Shown here one piece after another: positions 11,664-22,700 of a stretch of 64,000 nucleotides of DNA. Source of the stretch: Bedellia somnulentella. Lineage: Eukaryota; Arthropoda; Insecta; Lepidoptera; Bedelliidae. The first letter of the stretch is position 1, and every line of letters begins with the position of its first letter. The translations under genes were made by a program, and so were the position numbers. The stretch spans positions 13,979,608-14,043,607 of the forward strand of contig OY755191.1 in the NCBI GenBank assembly GCA_963576735.1, read 5' to 3'. The notes under the pieces were generated by a model. It had not been told where the DNA came from, searched no databases, and saw nothing but the letters and a program-made list of their open reading frames with translations.

Positions 11664-11863
11664 TAGAATCAAAAACAGCAATCTGGCATTTTTACAAAAT
11701 TTAAGTTATGAATGTGGCAACACTGTCTCGATAAGATAGTTTTTGCCTTTTTAGTCACATCGTATCAAAAACAGCAATATTCCACTAAAAACCAATAAGT
11801 AAAACTCATGTCAGGATCAAATCCAGCAATCTGCATACGGTGAGAATCAAAAACAGCAATCTG
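11664..11863 (+). repeat. Left subterminal repeats of the DUF7869-like transposon
   Basis: Four copies of ATCAAAAACAGCAATCTG or close variants lie at about 11668, 11764, 11815 and 11846, all in the same direction. They are likely transposase-binding sites. Confidence 0.75.
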
Positions 11864-12008
11864 TTAGTCTCGACCAATCACAGGCGTGCATTTGGTTGTG
11901 TCAAGATGGCGTCTGCATTGTTGTTGTCATAGATATTCGTGTGCTTGTTTTATTGTTTTATTAATAAAATAGTGTTAAATAGTTCATTTCGACGTGAAAA
12001 AACTAAAA

Positions 12009-14236
12009 ATGGATGTACATCCCACACCTGTGAATAATAGATTTGCAAGAAAAAAGAAAAGAAATCCCGAAAATTGGAAAGTAAATGTTGCCAAACGTGC
12101 AGGGTAAGGTTATGCCATTTTTAATCCTAGGGTTGTCTTTGACAATGTAGACGTGCGTGATAGTGTTATCAAAATAAATTAATATTTTTGATTTTTGTAG
12201 GTGAATCAAAATTAGTCTTTGTTTGTTAGTAGTCTTGAATTGTGTTTTGAATTCTATAAATTGTTGTTTTTATTATTATCTACTAATTGTGTTATTTTAA
12301 CTTCTGACGCGGGATACTAACTCAACGATACTATGTTTACAAAAAGATATAATATAAATATAAATCCAAGACCCAAGTCAATTTGAAAAAGGTAATTTTT
12401 CAAACTTGATCTGTCCGGGGATCGAACCCGATACCATCCGTGCCGGAGTCGGGCATATAGACCACTTCGCCACGGAGCTCATAGTAGATGGCGTACAATG
12501 AGTTCTTATGATCAATTATTTTTTCCAGATATTCACCGAAAAGTTTGCCAGATCGAGTATGTGAACATAATACAAAAGCTCTAAAATGCAAAACCCTCAC
12601 AATGCGTGATATACAATCAATACATCAGAAATTTTACAAAAGGCCTCCAAAGCTTGATCAAGATGTAATGCTGTTCAAATTATGTTCAATACAACAAACA
12701 AAAAGGACATCGGAATTTAAAGGCAAGAAAAAATTTACAACTTATTATTCTGTATTTGTTAACAAGAAGAAAGTGCCAATTTGTCAAAAATTCTTCTTTT
12801 ATATTTTTGGCATAAAGAAGTATAGAGTTGAGTATTTAATGAAAAAATTTTATGAAACTGGGGAGTTTCCTCGCGAAGCTCGTGGAGGAGATCGCAAGGC
12901 TATGAAATATGCGGATAAAAGAGAATCGGTTCACCGCTTCATTCAAAGTCTGAAATGTGTTGAGGCACATTATTGCCGTAAAACTAAGCATGCTGAAAGA
13001 AAATACCTTCCCTGCGAATTGAATATTAAAAAACTTTATCTCATGTATAGTACGGATCAGCAAAATTCACAAATGGGGGTGAAGCTGTCATATTTTCGAC
13101 ACATATTCAATACCGAATATAATATAGGTTTTGGCACACCGCAGACCGACGTATGCTCCAAATGTTTGGAATTAAAAGAAAAGCTAAAGAGAGAGCAAGA
13201 CGAGTCTAAAAAAGCAACATTGATAGCAGAGAAGAGAGTTCACACATTACGGGCTAAATCATTTTTTGAAAATTTACGAGAAACCACACCAGGTCTAAAA
13301 ATATTATCATTTGATTTTCAGAAAAACCTTCCTCTGCCTAAAGTTCCTGATCAGTCCTGCTATTACAGTCGCCAGCTATACTTTTATAATTTTGCCATTG
13401 TTGAAGGATCTTCTGACTTACCTTTAAACAAAGATCGTGTTTTTGCGTACTTCTGTACAGAAAATGAATTCGCTAAAAATGCGAACTTGGTAGCATCTTG
13501 CGTGTATGATCGCCTTAATAAAACAGACAAAACAGGTATCACTAGAATACGTTTAGTTGCAGACGGATGCGGCGGGCAAAATAAAAATAGTATTGTTATT
13601 GGCATGTGCTGCAAATGGTTGCTGGAAAATGTTGACATCAAGGTTATAGAAATTATATTTCCCATCACTGGACATTCCTTTATGCCTGCCGACCGTGTTT
13701 TTTGAATAATAGAAAAAAAGTTGCGCAGGATGGAAGTCATACTGGACCCAAAAGAAATTTCAGACACGATAAGTGAAAACGCAACATTAATTAAAATTGG
13801 CACTGATGGCCCAGTATATGACTGGAAAACAGCTACCAAAGACGTTTTGAAACCTACTACAAGTTGGAGTATAAAATTTAATCAGTGTAAACGATTTATT
13901 TTACGTCGTTCTAAGCAACGGGAGAATGTTTTAGTGAGAGGCGAACTGTTTTATAAGAGTGATATTGCAAAGCCTCAAAATATTTGTAAGCAAAGAAAAA
14001 ATATCAAAATGATCAAACAAGTCACTATACCGAGTACAGTTGCAGTAAACAAGGCAAAATTAAATGACGTAAATAAGTTACTAAGCAAGCATTTTGGAAC
14101 AGAATGGGAGAATTCACCGGATTTGATTTTTTACAGAGAAACTTTAGCAAGCCAGAAGGACTTACAGGAAATATCTGCTACAGACGAGATTTACTGTAAT
14201 GAAAATGTCGAAGAATCCGAATTGTTGCGTGTGTGA
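12009..14236 (+). pseudogene. DUF7869-like DDE transposase, two exons, one nonsense codon
   Basis: Exon 1 is 12009-12103 (MDVHPTPVNNRFARKKKRNP, then ENWKVNVAKRAG). The intron 12104-12528 has GTAAGG/CCAG ends. Exon 2, 12529-14236, continues YSPKSLPDRVCEHNTKALKC in phase. The N-terminal basic NPENWK block, the Cys pair VCSKC, the SFDFQKNLPLPK motif, ADGCGGQNKN and GHSFMPADRVF followed by IIEKK fit the DUF7869 family, whose Asp/Asp/Glu arrangement resembles an RNase H-fold transposase. A TGA at 13703-13705 replaces the Gly codon of the FG-IE motif. The frame is otherwise open to 14236 with a plausible C-terminus, so a single point change separates it from a full-length protein of about 600 residues. 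Assignment to a named transposon superfamily is uncertain. Confidence 0.85.
12410..12482 (-). repeat. tRNA-like segment inside the transposase intron
   Basis: On the minus strand it reads CTCCGTGGCGAAGTGGTC, then GGGTTCGATCCCCGGAC. These match RNA polymerase III A and B boxes in tRNA spacing. It resembles the head of SINE-B. It is either a small SINE insertion or a tRNA-derived part of the transposon. Confidence 0.6.
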
Positions 14237-14341
14237 TTTAATTTTTTTTAAGCCTGTTCTTAATAACTTTGAATATAACAAACAAAATAAACAAATGTAA
14301 TTTTATTGATTGACAACCCTATGTGCGTTTCATTCTGATGA

Positions 14342-14612
14342 GAATCAAAAGCAGCAATCTGATTAATGTTAAGTAACATAATCAGCAATGTTTGCAAGTC
14401 AATATCAAAAACAGCAATCTGATATTTTGAATTGTTAATTATTAATTTAATTCGAATATAATCTTCTTCAGTCTTTAAATAATTAATTAAAAATCAAAAA
14501 TGTATCTAATGGTATAAATATTAATAAAGAAAAAAGCTGAATTTATCAATGAATGATTTTTTTCTAATTACCATTAATTAGTAAAGAGTCACATTGCTGT
14601 TTTTGATTCTGT
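14342..14612 (+). repeat. Right subterminal repeats of the DUF7869-like transposon
   Basis: Copies lie at 14342-14361 and 14404-14421 in the same direction as the left set, plus a weak one near 14379. The terminal copy (14593-14612) is inverted. Confidence 0.75.
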
Positions 14613-14619
14613 ACGACTC

Positions 14620-14720
14620 ATATGAAAAGGTTGACGAATGTAGACAAAGGCCGAGACGAGAGGCTTTGTAAAGAATCGCAGGAGAACTTTTCCAAGCTGC
14701 AACCTTGAAGAGGTTAGTCA
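14620..14720 (+). repeat. RTE 3' fragment, right of the DUF7869-like transposon
   Basis: Continues the copy interrupted at 11655; worn after CGAGACGAGAGGC. Confidence 0.7.
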
Positions 14721-15180
14721 CGTGCATAGATACATTCTCAATATCATCAGGCTGTCTTAAAGGAATTCAAATTCAGATTGTAGCCAACGTAGTCCCGAAA
14801 GCCTTCCCAATCGGATTCTCTATTATAAAGCGACTCATTGGACTCTCTCGTGAGGGGCAGTATAACTGCGGTATGATCAGATGATCCGTCTTAATTTGAT
14901 TCAACCTTGGTGTAGAGCTGGTGGCTAACTAGAGTAAAGGCCTTTCGCTCACGGAGATACTCATAATGAACTAGTAACAAATGAAAGTTACTAACCAGTA
15001 ACTTGAGCATCACAGCCCATACATTATTATTGACCTTTGCAGACGACGCGAACAGTCACAAACCGGTAAGTAACGCGTCAGCAACTGATCGTGCATGACG
15101 CGTCGTGTTGGTCTCTACGCTCCTGATTACCAACTGATTATTAAATTGTATCAAATTTAAAAAATATGAGTGAAATAAGA
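14720..15180. other. No gene seen
   Basis: Mixed-composition unique sequence without a convincing ORF. Confidence 0.4.
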
Positions 15181-15187
15181 TGCTATG

Positions 15188-15420
15188 TTGTGTCAGCTTA
15201 ACGTCGCACAAATATTAACTACCCGCGCATCGTAAGAGGCAACTTAGGCTGTTGGTTTGGGGCTTTTGAAGTTTTTTACTAGATAAATTATCATCACTTT
15301 AATACCACCATCCTTTACTGACCATCTTTTCTTTACTCAAAATATGGCTGAGAAGATTTTAATTCTTTAGCACTGGCTACCCCTTCTTTTATAATCTGTC
15401 AACTAAGAATATGTATGAAT
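15188..15420 (+). repeat. SINE-T, old diverged copy
   Basis: GTAAGAGGCAACTTAGG and GGCTACCCCTTCTTTTATAA blocks are still readable. Confidence 0.6.
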
Positions 15421-15473
15421 GTAAATATAAGTGTTTTTGAAACCTTTAGAGGAACTCTCATCAAAACTCCAAT

Positions 15474-15575
15474 AGATGGTCACCCTACTTAAAACAAGAC
15501 ACAGCTATCTAGTTAGCCATCTTTGTTCAGGACACCTTAGGACGCCAGTGCGCATTCCTATTTAGATAAATTAGA
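15474..15575 (-). repeat. Unnamed repeat, copy 2
   Basis: GGTCACCCTACTTAAAACAA to CCAGTGCGCATTCC, the inverse of 8300-8405 at about 85 % identity by eye. Confidence 0.75.
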
Positions 15576-15849
15576 TAGTACTTCCATAGTTCAATCAGTG
15601 AGTTAACTTTATTAGCCGCATTTTGACATATCAGTGCTGGAATTTAGGCCTTCTGCTGCATTTCCAGTGAAACTCAATGAACTGTCAGATTGAAAATCCC
15701 TCATTCCAATCACCTCCAGCTACAAAAATAGAGCAAACAAAATAATGCGCGGTATTACACCTACGTCATTCCCCGGACTTATCACCACTTTATTTTCACC
15801 ATCATGTTCCCAATGAAATTTTGTAATAGGCAGAGGAAATTCTGTATCA

Positions 15850-16665
15850 AATTGAGAATTTATAGTAAAAAAGAATTTAAAAGAATTCATTTAATTATAG
15901 GTATTTCAAATTTTACGAAAATATTAGATCTATAATTTTAGCGCAGCCAATCTAAATGTTACTAGTTGTGAATGTAACTTAAAACATGCATAAAACTTAA
16001 CCAAAAATATGTTTTAAAAAACTAAAGCTTGCTCGCATTCATACTTAGTTGGTATTAACCATCTTGGTGTATTGCGAGTTGTATCGAATCGTTTACTTTA
16101 CGCCGTAGTAAAGTAATGCTTTCCTTAGTATCACAAATAAACAGTGTTTTTATTATGATGTATGGAACTCCATCATTCAGACCGAAAACAAAATTTCGAT
16201 TGAATGAAACTCGCAATCTGCCTAGATCAATGTAAATGCGGCATAAGCTCAGGTATTTTTGTCTATGGTTGGTACTTTCTTCTGCCTGTGACGGTAGTCA
16301 GTGATTACTCTGTTTTGTTGTTGGGCTATCAACACTAACATTCACCTTATTACTATCCAGATAAGGAATGTAATGGTTTGGCATATACAGTTGGCACAGT
16401 TTGATATATCTTTTGCGTCGCGGTTTGCAATATCGCTGTTATCTGTGTTTGTTTTTTATCAGCTGAGCTGAAAGTTTTTGCAGAAATTAAATAGTCAGGG
16501 GTAGTTGTAGTCAAAAAGAGTGCATTTTCGAAAGATTGTTCGCTCCAAACATTTCAATGCATTGTAATAAATTTAAACTTGTGAGTTTTTGGGTTCTGAA
16601 GTATATATAATAGAAAACGTCCTTTATCCTTTAAATCCTTATAAGTGATTAACAAATCAATACAA
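15850..16665 (+). promoter_or_regulatory. Likely 5' flank and leader of the C19orf12-like gene
   Basis: No ORF. It contains a TCAGT initiator-like motif near 16308 and a GC-richer patch at 16300-16520 before the ATG at 16666. Two stretches (15905-16070 and 16080-16240) also occur elsewhere in the window, so part is repeat-derived. The transcription start is not determined. Confidence 0.3.
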
Positions 16666-16738
16666 ATGGCTGATAGCAGACTTATGCCAGTTCCTGCTCA
16701 GGATCAGGCTGTTATAGAAGATATCATTGCACGAATCG
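16666..16738 (+). CDS. C19orf12-like exon 1
   Basis: It encodes MADSRLMPVPAQDQAVIED and IIARI plus one base of Gly, then the GTAAGT donor. The start context ACAAATGG is favourable. Confidence 0.75.
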
Positions 16739-19700
16739 GTAAGTAGATATTTTGGTTCTAGAAATTAAATACTCAACTTAAACATTCCATTAATCAGTTA
16801 TCTAAATAACATACATACATATACTCACGGCTATAAATCCCAAAAAGGGATAGCCAGCATTTTAGAATTACAATTACCTAAGCCACTTTTATAATTGTAG
16901 TGGAGAAAAAAGTTGTGAAGCTGCAACTGCATTGCCCATCAGTCTCTAAAAAGCCCCTAACCTAAGTCATCCTTTTACAACACCCACGGGAAGAAATGGG
17001 GTAGTGCTTTTCTAAGCCAACAATTCATAGCACAGTTGAGGAATAAACTTATATTTGTATGCTTTAACTACACCTACTAGCAATTTATATCCACCTGTAA
17101 CATTTAAGATTTATGATTTTGCGACACTCTGGTGGAAACCCTCTTAAATTCCAGGAAAAGTGTGGTTCTAGATGTTAATCCAGTTTATAAGCTGCCTTTA
17201 TGGCAAATTTCACCAAGATCTCAGCAGTTTTAAGGTGATGCAAAATAGCAAATTTGGTTTCTATATCAAGAACAGTCATATTCAAATAGGTATAAAAAAA
17301 CATGGATGAAATGGAAATAGAAGAAGTATGGGATGTGCTCAAATCGTCAATGGTTGAATGTGCGACGGAAGTATGTGGATTGAGTAAAAGAACAAATAGA
17401 CCACCAACAAGTTGGTAGGATAAAGATGTGAAAGAGGCAGTTGGAGATAAGAAGAAAGCTTGGTTAGATTTACTAGCGATTAAAGCTAGTAAACGAATGG
17501 ATGCGAGAGTAAAAGATGATGTAGTGAAGAATAGTGAAGATGAATATAAGAGAGTTAAGAATGAGGTTAAGAAGAAAATAGAAAAGAAAAAGCGTGATCT
17601 GATAGAATGGTGTGAGAGGAAACTCTCCGATAATTTCCGGAATAACCAAAAGTTGTTCTGGAAATATATCCGGAAAGAAAAGGGAGTTTCCCAAAACACG
17701 AGAGTGAATGTTGTGAGAGATGAACAGGGTGAATTGGCGACGGATGAAAGTAGCATAAGACGAGTATGGAAGAACTATTTTGAGGGACTCTTTGAAAAAG
17801 AGGATACATCCATTTCTTCGCCAATCGGCAGTAATGTTGATTGGAACGATGTTATGGGTGACTTTAGTGACAGTGAGATCAGTATGGAAGAAATAATGAA
17901 AGCAATGAAAAGTATGAAACTAGGGAAAGCGGCAGGGTATGACAGGATAAACACTGAAATGCTGAGGGCTGGTAAAGGGGTGGTGGCTTCCTGGTTGTAC
18001 TTCCTTTTCCAAAAATGCTGGTCGAGTGGCAAAGTGCCACAAGACTGGTGCAAAGCGGTAATTGTGCCTTTATATAAAGGAAAGGGGTCACACCAGGAGG
18101 CTAGAAACTACCGTGGAATTAGCCTACTCAGCATTGTCGGTAAATTGTATGCAAAGGTTTTGATTGAAAGAGTGATGAATGAAACGGATGATAAAATTTG
18201 GGATGTGCAAGCAGGATTCAGAAAGGGAATGGGATGTATGGACCAAATCTTCTCTTTAAGGAGCATCACCGAAAAGTTCTTAGCTAAGAACCGAAAGGTG
18301 TATTGCTCCTTCATTGATTTAGAGAAGGCGTATGATAGGGTGGTAAGAAAGTGTTTATGGGAGGTGTTATCCAAGTTCGGTTTGGGGAGTCGACTTATAC
18401 GTGCACTGGTATCACTCTATGAGGATTCCAGTGCATGTGTGAGAGTAAACGGGGAAAATACTGACTGGTTCGGGATCTCTCGGGGTGTCCGACAGGGTTG
18501 TGTAGCTTCCCCGTGGCTCTTCAATTTGTTCATGGATGACTGTTTAACAGAGTTGCGTGAAAGTGATTATGGATTGAGAATGGGTGGATTCATCATTAAA
18601 TGCCTCTTATATGCCGACGATCAAGTGCTACTTGCATCATCGGTGGAAGAGCTGCAAGAGATGATGAATATTGCATGTGCGTCTTTTGAAAAAAAGGGAA
18701 TGAGGGTGAATGTGGATAAAACAAAAACTATGGTTTTTGAGAGAGAGGTGAATATGACCGAATGCGTGATTGAGATTAATGGTAAGAAAGTGGAACAAGT
18801 GAAAGAGTTTGTATATTTGGGAAGTTTGTTTACTAGGGATGGAAAATGTGATGAAGATATCGAGAGAAGAGTGAAAAAGGGTAATGCGGTAAATGGAGCA
18901 CTGGATAGTCTAATGTCTAGTCAGTCGGTGTCTGAAAAGGCCCGAATGGCTGTGCATGATGCTGTCCTCGTTCCTACGCTTATGTATGGCAGTGAATGTT
19001 GGGTGTGGCAGAAGAAGCATGAAAGTAGAGTGAATGTAGTAGAAATGAGATCCCTCAGAAAATTGTGTAATGTAAGGTTATGTGATCGTGTGAGGAATGA
19101 TGTGATTCGTGAAAGGTGTGGTGTAAAAGATGATATTGTAAGAAAGATAGAAAAAGGAATGTTGAGATGGTTTGGGCACATAGAGAGGATGGATGACAGT
19201 AAATTGGTGAAAGTGATATATAGAGCCAATGTGGAAGGTAATGTTAGTAGAGGACGACCTCGGAGGACACATTTGGATCAAATAGAAAATGTGCTCAAAA
19301 AGGCAGGTGTCCGCAGTATGAAGAATAAAAGAGCATGTATGAAAAGATTGATGGATGTAAACGAAGCCAGAGAGGTTTGCCAGGATCGTACAAAGTGGCG
19401 ATCGATAGTCTCTGCCTACCCCAATGGGAACTAACGGCGTGAGAATATGTATGTATGTATGTATAAAAAAACAATGTACAGTTTTAGTCCATGTATAGAG
19501 ATGTACTTTTAGTTTGCAAAGAACTTTTGTCTTGTGATTAAGTGGTTGTTGATTTTCTTAGTGTAATAACTATTTTGTATTTATTTATTATTATTATTAT
19601 TTATGATACACTAGCAGCTTTAAGCTGATGCTTGTATATCTATTTGTTTTTCACTGCACTGTCTTTTATGTGATTGTCCAGTCGGTTTTTGAAACTATTC

Positions 19701-22700
19701 ACTGAGTCAGCACTGATTACAGAGTCCGGGAGTTTGTTCCACTCACGCACAACACGGTTTGGCAGAAAATGTTTACGTGGGTTACTTGCACACAGAGATT
19801 TGTTCAGTTTTAGATGGTGACCTCTTAGGTGTTGGTTTTTGTTCATGTTGTAGATCTCATGTAGGTTGTTGACATCATAATAGTTTGTGAGGATTTTGTA
19901 GGTCTCAATGAGGTCTCCACGCATTCTCCGTTCCTCTAGCATAGTTAGGCCAAGTGCTTCAAGTCGTTCTTCATATGGTTTGTTTTGCAAACCAACTACC
20001 ATTTTAGTGGCTCTGCGTTGTATTTTCTCCAGCATCTCAATGTCTTTCTTGAAGTAGGGATTCCAGATTTGAAAGGCGTATTCCAGGAGTGGTCGTACAA
20101 AGGTCTTGTAAAGCTTTAAGAATAACTGTTTGTCAATGTACAAGAATGTCTTTCTTATCATGTATGTGAGTGAGTTAGCTCTCTTTGTAACTCCGATGAT
20201 GTGCTTGTCCCATTTCAGATTGGTTGTAATTGTGACTCCAAGATCTCGTTGGGAAGGTACTGCTTGAAGAGCGTTGGAATCAATGGTGTATGGGAGAATG
20301 GGGTTGTTGCTGCCAATGTGTAGTACAGTGCACTTGTTTGAGTTTAAGGTTATAAGCCAGTCTCTGGTCCACTGGACAATTCGGTCCAGGTCTTTTTGAA
20401 TAAGGTCGTGGGATATGAGTGGGTTACCCATTATTTTTGTGTCATCAGCAAAGAGAGAGAGCCCTGATTTTATCACATCCTTTAGGTCTGTGAGGAAGAT
20501 TCCAAACAATATTGGTCCAAGGACCGAACCTTGTGGCACACCACTTAGGACTTTGTAGGTGTCGGATAACTCACTGCCAACTCTCACTTTAAAGGTCCTA
20601 CCACTGAGGAAGTCTTCTATCCATCTCAGTAAGTTACCACGTATTCCATAGTGATGGAGTTTCAAGACTAGTCTTTTGATTGGGACCCGATCAAAGGCTT
20701 TTTCGTAATCGAGATAAATTGTATCTGTGGGTTGATGATTGTCCCAATGGTCAGTCCAGTAATTTAGGCAGCTTAGTAAGTTGGTGACTGTTGATCTTCT
20801 TGGGACAAATCCGTGTTGTTCTTCGATAATGATCCGTTCCTGAGAAAGGAATTCTCTTATTTTGTTGGCTATTATTTTCTCTGTTGCTTTACATATGATA
20901 CTTGTTAGGCTGATTGGTCTGTAATTGGCTGCTGTGAGTTTATCTCCTTTCTTGTATATGGGTGTTACTTCAGCTTCTTTCCAATCTTGGGGTAGTTCAC
21001 CTTTTTTGAATGAAGTTTCCATGATTAAAGCTAGTTGGTCGCATAGAACTTTGCTGCATCTTTTAAGTAGAATAGCTGGTATGCCGTCAGGGCCAGTAGC
21101 GGTATCGTCTTTGAATGTATTAAGTGCTTTAGCTACATCAGATGATGTAAAGTCGATGTGCTCCAGTGAGTTCTCTATAGTTGGTGTGTTTAGATTGGGT
21201 AGCTGTTGATCTGTAGGTTCTCTAACAAATGATTTTTCAAATTGTCTTGCAAATATATTTGCTACTTCTTTTTTGTTTGTTGATATTTCTGATGTGGTTT
21301 CATCTCTGAGTGATGGTGGAACAGATACTTTTGATGACAAACTTTGGCGAATGTAGGAATAGAAACATTTGGGGCTACTTTTTACAACATTTCTCTCAAA
21401 TTCAATACGGGATTTTCTGAGTTTAGCTATTATGAGTTTGTTCACTTTTCTGTATTCATTATATGATTCTTCAGTTTTGTTCATTTGATATATCCTCCAG
21501 TAATGTTTTTTCTTTTGTGTTAGTTTTACAATTTCTTGTCCAATCCATGGTTTTTTATTATTTTTCTTTTTACTTATTCTTTTTATTGGTATTTCCTGCT
21601 TTATTATATGATCTAGAGTTGTTTTAAAGTCAGTCCATGTGTTTGAAGTGTGTGATTTATCAGTGATCCTTTGAGATATTTTTGAGGATATCATGTCATA
21701 GTCTGCCTTGTAAAAATCTCTTCGGGATTGAGTCATTTCTTGACTCCTTGCGTGATAGGTCTGGAATTGTATTGTTCCTATCAAGACGAGGTGGTCGCTT
21801 TTGCCTATTGGTGGATTATAGGTGACCTTTGTACATAGGTTTTCATCATTGCATAGTATTAAGTCTAGTAAAGATTCTTGGTTGTTCCTTTTCCTTGTTA
21901 TTTGTGTTACTAGTTGGTGGAGGTTGGTGCTTGTGAGTGTCTCAATGAAGCCCTCATAAAGAGCACTGTAGCCATCTAGTTGTTCCAATGGCCACTTAAT
22001 TGCTGGGAAATTGAAATCTCCAGCGATTAGAAGGTTGCCCTTATAGTCACTTGCTTTTCTTATAGTTTCAAACAATAGCTTATCAGAATCTTGTAGGTCA
22101 TAATGTGTTGGTCTATATATACCGCCCAGTAACATTTTGAAGTTGCCATATTCAATATTAACCCATAAGGCTTCGACATTAAGTTTATTATTAAGTGATG
22201 GATGTAGCTTGGTCAGAATAGGAATGTCTTGATGATAATGCGCTACATAAATAGCCACTCCTCCAGATCCTTTACAAGTTATTCTGTCATGTCTGAAAAG
22301 TGTGTATTCTTTTATTGCTATTAAGCTATCTAGTATTGATGGTTGCAGGTGTGTTTCAGTGATAACTATGAATGTAGGTCTTAGTTTATCAATCTCCAAA
22401 AAGAATAAGTCTCGTTTAGCCGTTATGGATGCCAGGTTCGTGTAAAAAAGAGAGAGTTCAGTGAACCCACTCCGTGTCACTTTTTTGGAGCAACGTTGGA
22501 GGTATTTATGATTGTAGGACGGCCTCCTAGATATTTTATGGACAGATTTTTCTCACCCTGCTCCATCCTTTGAGTTAACTCAATACGCAAATTCTTGAGA
22601 TATTCACGCTGGTATGGAGTCTGATCATTTTTGGCTGAGAGGCCCACTCGAAGCTTATTCTTATTCTTTAATATCTTAGCGGCCGATAGTCTACTTCTCA

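Larger units (their letters stand above)
11656..14619 (+). mobile_element. 2.96-kb DNA transposon with DUF7869-like transposase
   Basis: The ends are inverted repeats: GAGTCGTAYAGAATCAAAAA on the left and its complement on the right at about 14593-14619. They are flanked by ATAT (11652-11655 and 14620-14623). Because ATAT is palindromic the duplication could also be TA or AT with longer ends. The element sits in an RTE 3' fragment, and removing it plus one ATAT restores AGAGCATATATGAAAAGG, which aligns without gaps to intact RTE copies. Inside lie a spliced transposase gene and repeated motifs ATCAAAAACAGCAATCTG near both ends. Confidence 0.88.

Noticed and set aside
17175..17756. Long minus-strand frames opposite the RTE reverse transcriptase
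   Set aside because: Leu/Ser/Phe-rich antisense shadows of the RT gene.
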